Positions 24,927 through 33,259 of a stretch of DNA of 64,000 bases are shown here, piece after piece. The notes below the pieces were generated by a model. The model was not told where the DNA came from, ran no database searches, and saw only the letters and a list, made by a program, of their open reading frames with translations. Every line of letters begins with the position of its first letter. Positions within the stretch are counted from its first letter, which is position 1. The stretch comes from Chitinophaga sp. 180180018-3 (GTDB taxonomy: Bacteria; Bacteroidota; Bacteroidia; Chitinophagales; Chitinophagaceae): positions 6,998,001 to 7,062,000 of the forward strand of contig NZ_CP140772.1 of assembly GCF_037893185.1 (NCBI RefSeq). Direction: 5' to 3'. The position numbers and the translations under genes were made by a program.

Positions 24927-25805
24927 TCAGGTAATATTCTTCCGGAACTCTTCCGGTGTCACTCCTGCGTATTTTTTAAAAAACTTAGTGAAGTATGAAT
25001 TGTCCGCAAAGTTGAGCTGATACGCGATGGCCGCGATGCTCATATCTGCGTTGATCAGTAAACGTTTTGCTTCCAGCAGCACTCTGTTGCGGATAATCTC
25101 TCCGGCCGACTTACCCAGCATATGCCGGCAAAAGGCATTGAGATAGTTAGGAGTCACATATAACAGTGCCGCATATTCTTTCGGGAGGCGAAGCTGCATA
25201 TAATGTTGTTCCACCAGCTTGCGAAAATTGCGCAACAACACGTAGTTATGCGGCGGCTCCTGTTTTGCCTGTCCCTGGCGGCTTGCTCTTGCCACTTTTA
25301 TAAACATCTCCAATACCAGCAGGCGTAGCAGATCCAGGTTGTAAGCCTGCTCTTCTGCTGTTTCCTGAAGCATGGTATCAAACAGCCCGGCTATAACAGA
25401 AACGGCCGTTTTCGGCAGTTGTACTACTCCTTCTGCACTCACACCGCTGAAAAAAGGAAACCGTTCTACATATCCTGAATCCTGCAGGAAGGCATTAAAG
25501 AAGCCCGGTGAAACATTCATCACATAGCCTTCAATTTCGCCGGCAAAAAACCAACTATGCACCTGCCCGGGTATCATGAAATATAGCTGTCCGGGCTTTA
25601 CAGGAAAACGCTCAAAATCGATCGTATGACTTCCTTCCCCGGAAGTAAAAAACGCCAAATGGTAAAAAGAGTGGCGGTGCGGGAAGTGGATATCTTTATG
25701 CGCTGCCAGATAATCTGAAAACCTTGCCACCAGCATATCCTCTGAAGCTGGTTTCCCTATAGACAGGGAGCAGATATCATATGTCGGAATAAGCGCCTTT
25801 GTCAT
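24927..25805 (-). CDS. AraC-family transcriptional regulator
   Basis: A 292-residue regulator. The cupin sensor domain contains FPHRHSFYHLAFFTSGEGSHTIDF. The C-terminal HTH domain has LPKEYAALLYVTPNYLNAFCRHMLG and IAAIAYQLNFADNSYFTKFFKKYAG, ending TPEEFRKNI, the standard AraC layout. It precedes the DUF983 gene on the same strand, which may be its only co-transcribed partner. The TolC operon lies further downstream beyond palindromic element A. The ligand is unknown. Confidence 0.88.
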   Translation of the reverse strand: MTKALIPTYDICSLSIGKPASEDMLVARFSDYLAAHKDIHFPHRHSFYHLAFFTSGEGSHTIDFERFPVKPGQLYFMIPGQVHSWFFAGEIEGYVMNVSPGFFNAFLQDSGYVERFPFFSGVSAEGVVQLPKTAVSVIAGLFDTMLQETAEEQAYNLDLLRLLVLEMFIKVARASRQGQAKQEPPHNYVLLRNFRKLVEQHYMQLRLPKEYAALLYVTPNYLNAFCRHMLGKSAGEIIRNRVLLEAKRLLINADMSIAAIAYQLNFADNSYFTKFFKKYAGVTPEEFRKNIT

Positions 25806-25812
25806 GATACAG

Positions 25813-25820
25813 CAAAGGTA
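25813..25820 (-). promoter_or_regulatory. -7 box of the AraC gene
   Basis: On the minus strand TACCTTTG (25820 to 25813) matches TAnnTTTG, only 7 bases before the ATG at 25805, giving a nearly leaderless transcript. No clear -33 box is present. Confidence 0.5.
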
Positions 25821-25894
25821 CTGCGGAAGAAGATAACCGGGTTGTGGAAAAGAGGGGAATAATGGTACTTTTTACTTATTAGCTGTTTCTTTGC

Positions 25895-26001
25895 GAATTA
25901 AGAATTGATAGAGAAGAATGAAAGCGGAGATAGTAAACGCGAAGACCATTTTCGCTAATCTCCGCTTTCATTCTTCATTCTTCTCTATCAATTCTTAATT
26001 C
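25895..26001. repeat. Palindromic element B, overlapping the S9 peptidase stop codon
   Basis: The outer arms 25895-25922 and 25974-26001 are perfect 28-bp complements (starting GAATTAAGAATTGATAG). Inner arms (25917-25931 with 25958-25972) and a GCGAA/TTCGC stem (25939-25943 with 25951-25955) continue the structure. The right arm includes the peptidase stop codon (25988-25990). The core reads GCGGAGATAGTAAA-n-GCGAAGA, as does the reverse complement of element A. Confidence 0.85.
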
Positions 26002-28381
26002 TCATCAGCCATTCATCCATCTCCCACAGCATATGCAAAATGCTTTCCTTTGCAGCGTAGCCGTGGCTTTCCTGAGGCAGGAATACCAGACGTGCGGTGC
26101 CGCCGTTTCCCTTGATGGCATTATAGAGGCGTTCGCTCTGGATGGGGAATGTGCCCGAATTGTTATCCGCTTCCCCGTGTATCAGGAGTATAGGGGCTTT
26201 CAGCTTATCAACATAAGAGAAAGGCGACATTTTATAGTATACTTCAGGCGCCTGCCAGTAAGTGCGTTGCTCGTTCTGGAAACCAAAGGGGGTTAATGTA
26301 CGGTTGTAAGCGCCGCTACGGGCGATGCCTGCTTTAAACAGATTCGTATGTGCCAGCAGGTTAGCTGTCATAAATGCCCCGTAAGAATGGCCGCCTACTG
26401 CGATGCGGTCTTTATCCCCGATTCCCATTTCGGTGATCTTATTTACCGCTGCTTCAGCGTTCATTACCAACTGTTCAATAAAAGTATCATTGGGTTCTTT
26501 ATCTCCTTCACCAACAATCGGCATTTCTGTGGCATCCATTACCGCAAAGCCGCGGGTAACCCAGAAAATGGGGGAACCGTAATTGACCCTTGTAAAACGA
26601 TAGGCTGAACCCCGCACCTGAGCCGCATCACTGGCCGACTTGTATTCACGGGGATAGGCCCACATCAATACAGGCAGGCGGCCATCTTTTGCAGGGTTAT
26701 AGCCCTCCGGCAGGTATAGCATGGCAGTGAGATCGATCCCGTCTTTACGTTTATATTTCAGTAGTTGCTTTTGCACACCTTTCAGCTGTGGCTGTGGATG
26801 AGGGAAATTAGTGAGTACCACGGCAGATTTCTTCCGTGTGTCGTGCAGATAATAATTAGCCGGCGCCGCAACAGATTCACGGGAGATAATGATAACCGGT
26901 CCTGCAGGATTTACCACTTCGGCTACCTGTTCATAATAAGGCGCCGTAGAACGCCAGAGGATAGTCTGTTTTCCATTGTTGATATTGAATGAAGACAGGA
27001 ACGGCCGGTCTCCTTCCGGGGAAGCGCCCGGCGCCGTCATCAGCAAATCCTGTTTAGGAGAAACGTACAAAACGGGCCGCTGATATTGGTTCTTCACCAT
27101 TACAGGCGTACCGGGATCGTTATAACGGTCGTTTTCAGAACGGTCGATGATGGTTACAGACGCCTGTCCGGGCCGGGAAGGATCGATCCGGCAGACCCTT
27201 ACTTTCTGTAGTGTATTGTTGGCATCTGATACCAGTGCCAGCTGGTTATTGGCCCAGTTTATGCCGGCAAAGCGGTTTACCGTTTTAACCAGTTCCTGTG
27301 GCGCTTCACTAAACGGCGCTGCGAGCATGTTTATCGCATCACGGAAAGGAACTTCTTTTTTAGGATCGCCGCCATCGAGTGCCTGTACCCACCAGATGGT
27401 GGCCGGTGCATCATTACGCCAGGCGAATTGCCACGGGTAGTTACCGGTGGCATCAAAGCCTTTAGGTCTTACTTCATCAAGTGGCCTGCTGGCCAGCTTT
27501 TTCACCAGTTCGCCCTTCATATTCCGGATCTCCACATCTGCCGGGAAACGGTTAGCCCCTACCAGGTAGGAATAAGGGCGGTGCAATGTTTCCATCAGCA
27601 GGTATTGATTATCGGGAGATGGAGACGCGGCGGTATATATAGCTGGCTGTCCGATCGCCAGCTCATTTGCACCGGTGATCAGTATAGGTTCTGATTGGAA
27701 ATAATAATCGAAGAGCTGTTCATCGTAAGGATTTTTCAGCATATCCTGGTAAGTGGCGGCTGGTGCAGCCTTGCCGCTGGTTTGCTGTACAGTAGGGCCT
27801 TCGGGCGCAAGTGGTTTTTCCGGTGCCTTGCCGATGGCAGCCGGTACAGCCATAACCAGCAGGGAGTTATCACTTATCCAGGTGAAAGCTGGCGCCAGAA
27901 TATCGTTAAGCCTACGGGTACTTACCTGGGTAGCTATACCCGTAGTCACATCTGCTTTCCACAATGTGATAGCGGTATTGTTTGTGACAGTAAAGGCCAG
28001 GAACCGTTCGGAGGGCGACCAGCTCACATGGCCAATACGCGCGCCGGCCGGCAATCCGGTAACAGGATATTCCTTGTTGGTTTTGATCGCCTTAATACGA
28101 ATGGCAGTGGCATAGCCGGCCCGGCTGGGGCCAAAATTAGCAGGATTAATACGCATTCCCGCCAGCCGGTACTCCGGCTGCGATAATTCTTCAATGGTAG
28201 GGTAAGTGCTACGTTCCATAGTCAGCATCACATCACCTTTGCTGTTAAAATCCACCAGTGGTGCAGGGGCTGCCATGGCCAGTTCCAGAATACTTTGAGG
28301 TGGTGTCTGGTACTTCAGCGCTTCCTGCGCATAAGTACGAAACGTTATCAATAGCGATAACGATACAATCAGTTTTCTCAT
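25988..28381 (-). CDS. Secreted S9 family serine peptidase (prolyl oligopeptidase/GEP-like)
   Basis: A protein of about 797 residues with a signal peptide (MRKLIVSLSLLITFRTYAQ). The N-terminal 500 residues should form a beta-propeller, with repeated SPD/SWSPSERF elements. The C-terminal alpha/beta-hydrolase domain carries GGHSYGAFMTANLLAH with the nucleophilic serine near residue 664, the aspartate in IHGEADNNSGTFP near 740 and the histidine in ESHGYAAKE near 773. This version of the motif is close to glutamyl endopeptidases of the S9D type. An in-frame upstream start at 28405 would precede the signal peptide and is less likely. The stop codon lies within palindromic element B. Confidence 0.9.
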   Translation of the reverse strand: MRKLIVSLSLLITFRTYAQEALKYQTPPQSILELAMAAPAPLVDFNSKGDVMLTMERSTYPTIEELSQPEYRLAGMRINPANFGPSRAGYATAIRIKAIKTNKEYPVTGLPAGARIGHVSWSPSERFLAFTVTNNTAITLWKADVTTGIATQVSTRRLNDILAPAFTWISDNSLLVMAVPAAIGKAPEKPLAPEGPTVQQTSGKAAPAATYQDMLKNPYDEQLFDYYFQSEPILITGANELAIGQPAIYTAASPSPDNQYLLMETLHRPYSYLVGANRFPADVEIRNMKGELVKKLASRPLDEVRPKGFDATGNYPWQFAWRNDAPATIWWVQALDGGDPKKEVPFRDAINMLAAPFSEAPQELVKTVNRFAGINWANNQLALVSDANNTLQKVRVCRIDPSRPGQASVTIIDRSENDRYNDPGTPVMVKNQYQRPVLYVSPKQDLLMTAPGASPEGDRPFLSSFNINNGKQTILWRSTAPYYEQVAEVVNPAGPVIIISRESVAAPANYYLHDTRKKSAVVLTNFPHPQPQLKGVQKQLLKYKRKDGIDLTAMLYLPEGYNPAKDGRLPVLMWAYPREYKSASDAAQVRGSAYRFTRVNYGSPIFWVTRGFAVMDATEMPIVGEGDKEPNDTFIEQLVMNAEAAVNKITEMGIGDKDRIAVGGHSYGAFMTANLLAHTNLFKAGIARSGAYNRTLTPFGFQNEQRTYWQAPEVYYKMSPFSYVDKLKAPILLIHGEADNNSGTFPIQSERLYNAIKGNGGTARLVFLPQESHGYAAKESILHMLWEMDEWLMRIKN

Positions 28382-28460
28382 ATAGCAGTTGATGTTGATA
28401 AGCAAGCTGGCAAAATAAACTTATTGCGATAACACGCAAAACAGAAAGTGATGAGCGACG

Positions 28461-29165
28461 TTAAATAGTGTTATCGTAGGTACGGAATAACCGGTCCCAT
28501 AAACTGGTATAAAAGCCAAAATTATGCTGTTCATCCAGATGGTGATGATGATGGAATGTAGAAGTACCCAGGTATTTGAACATCGGCCAGCGGCGCATTT
28601 TTTCGGGCAGGGGCTCCATACCCAGGTGACCTGTCATGCCAAACACTACATTTACAAACAGATAGATGAGTATGCCGTAGAAATTAAGCCGGAAGGCCAG
28701 CAGGAGGAGCAGCCACAATGCCCCGAAGCTGAGGGTTTCCAGGGGATGGAGGATAAACAGATCGATCGGCTCCGGATCAGTTGCCTCGTGGTGTAAACGG
28801 TGCAGGAGGCGATACAGCATTGTTTTATGGATGATGTAATGGAATATATACATCAGCAGATCCATCGCCAGGAACAGGAACAGGGCATCGCTGATCACCC
28901 GCCAGGAAAGATCTGTGGAGATTTTTATATACCCGTTTGCCCACAACTGAAACCCCACCCAGGTGACCACTGTGTTGAGCACATTCGTGCCCCCCGCAAT
29001 CACCCATTGGCGACGGTTGTACGCAAACATCCTGTCGAGTGGCTGACGTTGCAGGCGATTACCTGCCGCCAGCACGCCTATCATAATAGCCGTGTTTTCC
29101 AGTAAAAAAAAGGCCCATAGCTGCCAGGACGGCCAATGTTGTATATGCTCCAGTAATCTGTTCAT
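28461..29165 (-). CDS. Fatty acid hydroxylase/sterol desaturase family protein
   Basis: An integral membrane diiron enzyme of about 234 residues with four hydrophobic segments. The metal-binding histidines are in HYIIHKTML, LLHRLHHEAT and TFHHHHHLDEQHNFG, matching the HxxxH, HxxHH and HxxHH pattern of the superfamily. It should hydroxylate or desaturate a lipid or carotenoid; the substrate is not evident. The ATG at 29165 gives a compact leader. A longer start at 29201 is possible and would lie closer to the divergent GntR promoter. The divergent GntR gene could control it. Confidence 0.85.
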   Translation of the reverse strand: MNRLLEHIQHWPSWQLWAFFLLENTAIMIGVLAAGNRLQRQPLDRMFAYNRRQWVIAGGTNVLNTVVTWVGFQLWANGYIKISTDLSWRVISDALFLFLAMDLLMYIFHYIIHKTMLYRLLHRLHHEATDPEPIDLFILHPLETLSFGALWLLLLLAFRLNFYGILIYLFVNVVFGMTGHLGMEPLPEKMRRWPMFKYLGTSTFHHHHHLDEQHNFGFYTSLWDRLFRTYDNTI

Positions 29166-29226
29166 ACCTTTCAGGTGGTAATCTCCGAAAAAAAATCTCA
29201 AAAACTGAAAAATTTAAAAATTGGAT

Positions 29227-29254
29227 TATCTTTGCAATCATCAGATGATATGAT
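29227..29254 (+). promoter_or_regulatory. Promoter and autoregulatory operator of the GntR gene
   Basis: TATCTTTG (29227-29234) matches TAnnTTTG. Directly downstream, ATCAGAT-G-ATATGAT (29240-29254) is a 7-bp inverted repeat with one mismatch around a central G. It covers the expected transcription start and the start codon. The same palindrome, without mismatch, precedes the MFS gene at 30275. Confidence 0.7.
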
Positions 29255-29927
29255 GAATATAAATACATCGCCGTTAAAACGTCATAGTCTTGCTGAAGGA
29301 GTAGCAGACAGGTTGCAGGAGCTCATTGTTTCCGGCAAATATGCTGTGGGCCAGCAGTTGCCTACGGAACCGGAATTGATGCAGCAGTTTGCCGTGGGGC
29401 GTTCCAGTGTAAGGGAGGCTGTGAAAATACTGGCCCATCGCGGGCTGGTACGTGTACAGCAGGGGCTTGGTACTTTTGTTTTGTCGCAGTCCGGCACGGG
29501 AGAGGCGTTATCGCAACGTTTGCAACGTGCTGAATTCAAGGACCTGAACGAAGTCCGTTTCCTGCTGGAGTCGAGGATTGCTGAAAAAGCCGCCACTCAA
29601 AGGAATAACAAAGACATTGAAAAGATGAAAGGCTTCCTGAAAAAGCGCTTCGAATACGCGGCGGCCAATCAGCTGGAGCTCTGTATACAGGCGGATATCA
29701 ATTTTCACCTTGCCATCGCAGAGGCGGGCAGGAATGAGATCATGCGCGACCTGTACCGGATTGTAGCGGACCATTTGAAGCAATCGTTTGTGGTGCGTTA
29801 TGTTAATACAGACAGCTTCGTCCATAGTCAGCATCTGCACGACGGCCTTTTGCAAAGCATTATTGATAAAGAGCCGAAGAAAGCATTGTTGTGGGCCACG
29901 AAGATTGCCGATTTGGGTAATCAGTAG
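29250..29927 (+). CDS. GntR-family regulator, FadR (FCD) subfamily
   Basis: A 225-residue regulator (start at the tandem ATG 29250/29253). The winged-helix domain is clear: LAEGVADRLQELIVSGKYAVGQQLPTE, then LMQQFAVGRSSVREAVKILAHRGLVRVQQGLGTFV. The FCD domain follows, with LNEVRFLLESRIAEKAATQ, and its metal-binding candidates are the histidines in DINFHLAIA, DHLKQ and HSQHLHDGLLQSI. The ligand is likely a small carboxylate, as in other FCD proteins. Matching palindromes at its own start and in front of the MFS gene suggest autoregulation and control of the exporter. The gene ends inside the first 86-bp tandem repeat unit. Confidence 0.9.
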   Translation: MMNINTSPLKRHSLAEGVADRLQELIVSGKYAVGQQLPTEPELMQQFAVGRSSVREAVKILAHRGLVRVQQGLGTFVLSQSGTGEALSQRLQRAEFKDLNEVRFLLESRIAEKAATQRNNKDIEKMKGFLKKRFEYAAANQLELCIQADINFHLAIAEAGRNEIMRDLYRIVADHLKQSFVVRYVNTDSFVHSQHLHDGLLQSIIDKEPKKALLWATKIADLGNQ

Positions 29928-30207
29928 CGCCATTAAGGGATATGTCGACTTCGATAATAGCAAAAGAGCCACTGCTGCGGATTACAGAGATCACCTGGCT
30001 GGGTAATCAGTAGCGTCATTCATAGAACAGCGACTTCGATAGTAGCAAAAGCGCCACTGTTGCGGACACGTAGATCGTCGGGTCTGGTAATCAGTAGTAT
30101 CATATCATGGATATAGTGACTTCGATGGTAGCAAAAGCGCCGTTGTTGCGGATCACATAGATCCCCGTATTCGACAATCAGTAATGATAAGGCAACATCG
30201 ATAGTAA
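29915..30207 (+). repeat. Imperfect tandem repeat, period about 86 bp, 3.4 copies
   Basis: Units start at 29915, 30001, 30085 and 30172 (86, 84 and 87 bp; the last is truncated). Each begins (G)GGTAATCAGTA and has CGACTTCGATAGTAGCAAAA, GCGCC and TGTTGCGGA in fixed order, with a variable segment between. The first unit begins inside the GntR gene, so its last codons and stop are the start of the repeat. No reading frame runs through. A GGATC-ACATA-GATCC hairpin is seen in the third unit. Confidence 0.85.
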
Positions 30208-30274
30208 ATACCCTAAGATCTGCATCATTAACAACCGGCATTTGTCATCTTCCTATAAAACTTTGTTTTTAAAC

Positions 30275-30289
30275 ATCAGATGATCTGAT
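30275..30289 (+). promoter_or_regulatory. Candidate GntR operator in front of the MFS gene
   Basis: ATCAGAT-G-ATCTGAT is a perfect 7-bp inverted repeat around a G. It lies 10 bases downstream of a CTTTG (30261-30265) that may be the end of a degenerate -7 box (AAACTTTG) and 15 bases before the ATG at 30305. It matches the palindrome at the GntR start at 14 of 15 positions. Confidence 0.75.
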
Positions 30290-30304
30290 CTTAAATAAAT
30301 TAAA

Positions 30305-31528
30305 ATGGAAACAGCTTTAACAGAACAGCCGAAGACAGCTACCCAACAGATGGCCCAGCAAACGGTATTCTCAATCCTGCTGGCACTCAGCTTCACTCAC
30401 TTCCTGAATGATACCCTTCAGTCGCTGATCCCGGCGATGTATCCCATATTAAGGGATTCCCAGGGCCTGAACTTCTCACAGGTGGGAATGATCACCTTTA
30501 CGTTCCAGATGTCTGCTTCCATATTGCAGCCGCTGGTAGGCCTATATACTGATAAGAAACCGCAGCCTTACTCACTGGCTATCGGAATGGGCTTTACCCT
30601 GATAGGGCTCGTTTGCCTGTCGATGGCCACTCATTTTTATCTCGTACTAATCGCGGTGTCCCTTGTGGGCATGGGCTCAGCGGTATTTCATCCCGAAGCA
30701 TCGCGGATGGCTTATATGGCATCGGGAGGCAGGCATGGAATGGCACAGTCGCTGTTCCAGGTGGGCGGCAACGCCGGCAGCGCCATGGGCCCTTTGCTGG
30801 CAGCCATGATCATAGTGCCACTCGGACAGTTCCATGTGCTCTGGTTTTCAGGACTTGCCCTGGTCGCTATCGTAGTAATGATGAGCATCAGCAAATGGTA
30901 TCTTGCCAATACCCACCGTTTAAAACCCAAAAAAGTAGCGGAACACAGCAACCGCCCTGCATTAACGAATACGCAGGTATACGTTTCGCTGGGTATCCTG
31001 CTGGTGCTGATTTTCTCTAAGTATTTCTACATGGCCAGCATGACGAGTTACTATACTTTTTATCTGATCGATCGTTTTCATGTCTCTGTTCAGGCCTCAC
31101 AAATATATCTGAGTATCTTCCTCGTATCAGTAGCCGCCGGCACTTTCATCGGCGGACCTGTGGGCGACCGTATTGGACGGAAATATGTAATCTGGATCTC
31201 GATACTTGGCGTAGCGCCGTTTTCACTGCTGCTGCCACATGTATCGCTGGCATGGACGGTAGTACTGAGTATATTCATTGGCGTTATACTCTCCTCTGCT
31301 TTTTCCGCTATCCTGGTATATGCACAGGAGCTTATGCCGGGCAAAGTGGGGATGATATCAGGGCTGTTTTTCGGCTTTGCCTTTGGTATGGGTGGCGTGG
31401 GTTCTGCATTGCTGGGCCGACTGGCAGATGCCACCAATATCAGATTCGTGTACCAGGTGTGTGCTTATCTTCCTTTAATAGGACTACTGACCGGGTTATT
31501 GCCTAACCTTGGGAAAAAGAAGTCATAA
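30305..31528 (+). CDS. MFS transporter, Fsr (fosmidomycin resistance)-like
   Basis: A 407-residue major facilitator with about 12 helices. The opening SILLALSFTHFLNDTLQSLIPAMYPILR and the segment LVGMGSAVFHPEASRMAYMASGGRHGMAQSLFQVGGNAGSAMGPLL are typical of the Fsr-type drug exporters, along with the conserved GPVGDRIGRK between helices 8 and 9. The Fsr family exports fosmidomycin and other small molecules in enterobacteria; the natural substrate here is unknown. It is preceded by a perfect GntR-type palindrome and followed by a DMT transporter 45 bases downstream. Confidence 0.85.
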   Translation: METALTEQPKTATQQMAQQTVFSILLALSFTHFLNDTLQSLIPAMYPILRDSQGLNFSQVGMITFTFQMSASILQPLVGLYTDKKPQPYSLAIGMGFTLIGLVCLSMATHFYLVLIAVSLVGMGSAVFHPEASRMAYMASGGRHGMAQSLFQVGGNAGSAMGPLLAAMIIVPLGQFHVLWFSGLALVAIVVMMSISKWYLANTHRLKPKKVAEHSNRPALTNTQVYVSLGILLVLIFSKYFYMASMTSYYTFYLIDRFHVSVQASQIYLSIFLVSVAAGTFIGGPVGDRIGRKYVIWISILGVAPFSLLLPHVSLAWTVVLSIFIGVILSSAFSAILVYAQELMPGKVGMISGLFFGFAFGMGGVGSALLGRLADATNIRFVYQVCAYLPLIGLLTGLLPNLGKKKS

Positions 31529-31573
31529 ACAGAAAACTTACATTCGCACACTACATTCACTAAAACAATTCTT

Positions 31574-32446
31574 ATGTGGAAGGGCATACTGCTTGTGCTA
31601 CTGGGCGCATGCAGCTTTGGGATATTATCGACAATAGTTAAAACAGGTTATCAGCACGGATTTACACTGGGTGAATTATGCAGCATACAGGCAGGCTATG
31701 GTATGCTGGCACTATGGATTATTCATTTTATTTCCGGCAGGCCCATGGCAGGGCTGAAAGACCGTCATGCGCGCACCTGCCTGATACTGGGCAGTTCTAC
31801 GGGCCTCGTCAGCATTACTTATTATCAGAGCGTACAATACATTCCGGCCAGCGTGGCTATTATCCTGCTCATGCAATTTACCTGGATGAGCATGTTGGCC
31901 GAATGGATCATCTATAAAAAGAAGCCTACACCGGTACAATGGCTGGCAGTAGTCTTTATACTGGGGGGCACATTGCTGGCCGGAGGCGTATTTAACCAGG
32001 GCGAGCACCCCCTGAACTGGGCAGGCATTGGCTTCGGGATGCTGGCGGCCATGTGTTATACTGTATTTATCGTGATAAGCGGGCGCATAGGCGCTTCACT
32101 GGGGCCGGTGCTGAAAAGCGCCTGGATTGTCACCGGGGCCTTTGTGATCATTACCCTGCTGTTTCCGCCGCTTTATCTGTTCAACGGCCGGCTGACCGGC
32201 TCGGGATTATGGGCCTGGGGTATACCACTCGCCGCTTTCGGCACGGTATTGCCTCCTTTCCTTTTTTCCAAGGGCATGCCTCAGACGGGCGTGTCGCTGG
32301 GTGCCATCCTCAGCGCAGCAGAGTTACCTGTGGCGGTGATGGCTGCCACCATCTTCCTGCACGAACCTATATCGGCGCTGCAAATAACCGGGGTGATCAT
32401 CATATTAGGGGCTATTGCCATGGCAAACCTGAAACGCCGGAAATGA
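31574..32446 (+). CDS. DMT superfamily (EamA) transporter
   Basis: A 290-residue permease with ten hydrophobic helices in two EamA repeats. The first repeat starts GILLVLLGACSFGILSTIVKTGYQHG, and the segment SITYYQSVQYIPASVAIILLMQFTW is typical of the first half. The second repeat includes SAWIVTGAFVIITLL and ends LQITGVIIILGAIAMANLKRRK. Members export amino acids or other metabolites. It is 45 bases after the MFS gene and is probably in the same GntR-controlled unit. Confidence 0.87.
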   Translation: MWKGILLVLLGACSFGILSTIVKTGYQHGFTLGELCSIQAGYGMLALWIIHFISGRPMAGLKDRHARTCLILGSSTGLVSITYYQSVQYIPASVAIILLMQFTWMSMLAEWIIYKKKPTPVQWLAVVFILGGTLLAGGVFNQGEHPLNWAGIGFGMLAAMCYTVFIVISGRIGASLGPVLKSAWIVTGAFVIITLLFPPLYLFNGRLTGSGLWAWGIPLAAFGTVLPPFLFSKGMPQTGVSLGAILSAAELPVAVMAATIFLHEPISALQITGVIIILGAIAMANLKRRK

Positions 32447-32471
32447 AAACCCATAAGGTGTTTTTTTTATT

Positions 32472-32479
32472 TATCTTTG
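32472..32479 (+). promoter_or_regulatory. -7 box of the TPR gene
   Basis: TATCTTTG matches TAnnTTTG, 34 bases before the ATG at 32514. It follows a run of T and has no good -33 box. Confidence 0.5.
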
Positions 32480-32513
32480 CTGCCTCAATTAGTGATTTAC
32501 GAACTGTTTTTTC

Positions 32514-33164
32514 ATGAAAGCATTTAATTTTTTTATTAAATATCGTTTGCTGCTTGGCATCATCTTATTGGCTGGCGGTATTGCACTGGGCTTAACCGTA
32601 GGCTGGTGGGAAGCAACGGTAGTACTGGTTCTGGCAGTGATTTGCCTGGTGACCCATGTGATGTTCGGGCCTATGAGGCTGGTACAGGAAGCGGTAGAGG
32701 CCGGTGATATTGAAAAGGCCACTGCGCTGATGAATACGATTAAATTCCCTAAACTGCTGTACAAACCGATCCGTTCTGTATATTATTTCATGCAGAGCAA
32801 TATGGCCATGTACTCTAACGATCTCGATAAAGCTGAATCTACCATACGTCAGAGTATCAACTCCGGCAGCCCGATGAAAGAGTACGAAGGCATGCAGTAC
32901 TTCCAGCTGGGTACTATCGCTTATCAGAAAAATGACCTGAAAACAGCAGATCAGAACCTGAAGATTGCGATGCGGAAAGGGCTTCCTGACAAGGAAAATT
33001 CTGCTGCAGCCCTGCTGACACTGGCTTCTATTGCCATGACGCGCCGCGACTTTAAATCTGCCAAAGAATATTTCCGCCGCGCTAAGGCACAGAAACCAAC
33101 TACTGCGCAGATTGTGAGCCAGATTAAAGAAATGGATAAATATATTTCCCGGATGCCGGGATAA
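32514..33164 (+). CDS. Membrane-anchored tetratricopeptide repeat protein
   Basis: A 216-residue protein with two N-terminal hydrophobic segments (about residues 12-30 and 33-50) and then several helical repeats: AMYSNDLDKAESTIRQSINSG, YFQLGTIAYQKNDLKTADQNL and LTLASIAMTRRDFKSAKEYFRRAKA. These follow the TPR pattern (W/L-x-x-L/G-x-x-A-x-x-x-F/Y). Such proteins act as scaffolds in the membrane; the partner is unknown. The gene ends before a strong terminator and is probably separate from the B12 locus that follows. Confidence 0.75.
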   Translation: MKAFNFFIKYRLLLGIILLAGGIALGLTVGWWEATVVLVLAVICLVTHVMFGPMRLVQEAVEAGDIEKATALMNTIKFPKLLYKPIRSVYYFMQSNMAMYSNDLDKAESTIRQSINSGSPMKEYEGMQYFQLGTIAYQKNDLKTADQNLKIAMRKGLPDKENSAAALLTLASIAMTRRDFKSAKEYFRRAKAQKPTTAQIVSQIKEMDKYISRMPG

Positions 33165-33194
33165 CTAAGAAAGCTATTAGCTTTTTGATGAATG

Positions 33195-33241
33195 CAGCGA
33201 AGATGAAGTAGCACTGTACTTTTATCTTCGCTGTTTTTTTT
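33195..33241 (+). terminator. Intrinsic terminator between the TPR gene and the B12 locus
   Basis: CAGCGAAGAT..AAGTA (33195-33210) pairs with TACTT..ATCTTCGCTG (33217-33233) with one bulge, followed by eight T. Only 18 bases separate the T-run from the start of the B12 receptor gene at 33260. A smaller AAAGCT/AGCTTT hairpin precedes it near 33170. Confidence 0.8.
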
Positions 33242-33259
33242 GACTTTTTGATTTATTGA

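Noticed and set aside
29915..30207. The 86-bp repeat array as a CRISPR array
   Set aside because: Units have no short constant repeat with unique spacers of even length, conservation is spread over most of the unit, and no cas genes are near.
33165..33259. Cobalamin riboswitch before the B12 receptor
   Set aside because: The gap is only 95 bases and filled by terminator hairpins; no B12-box-like element was seen.
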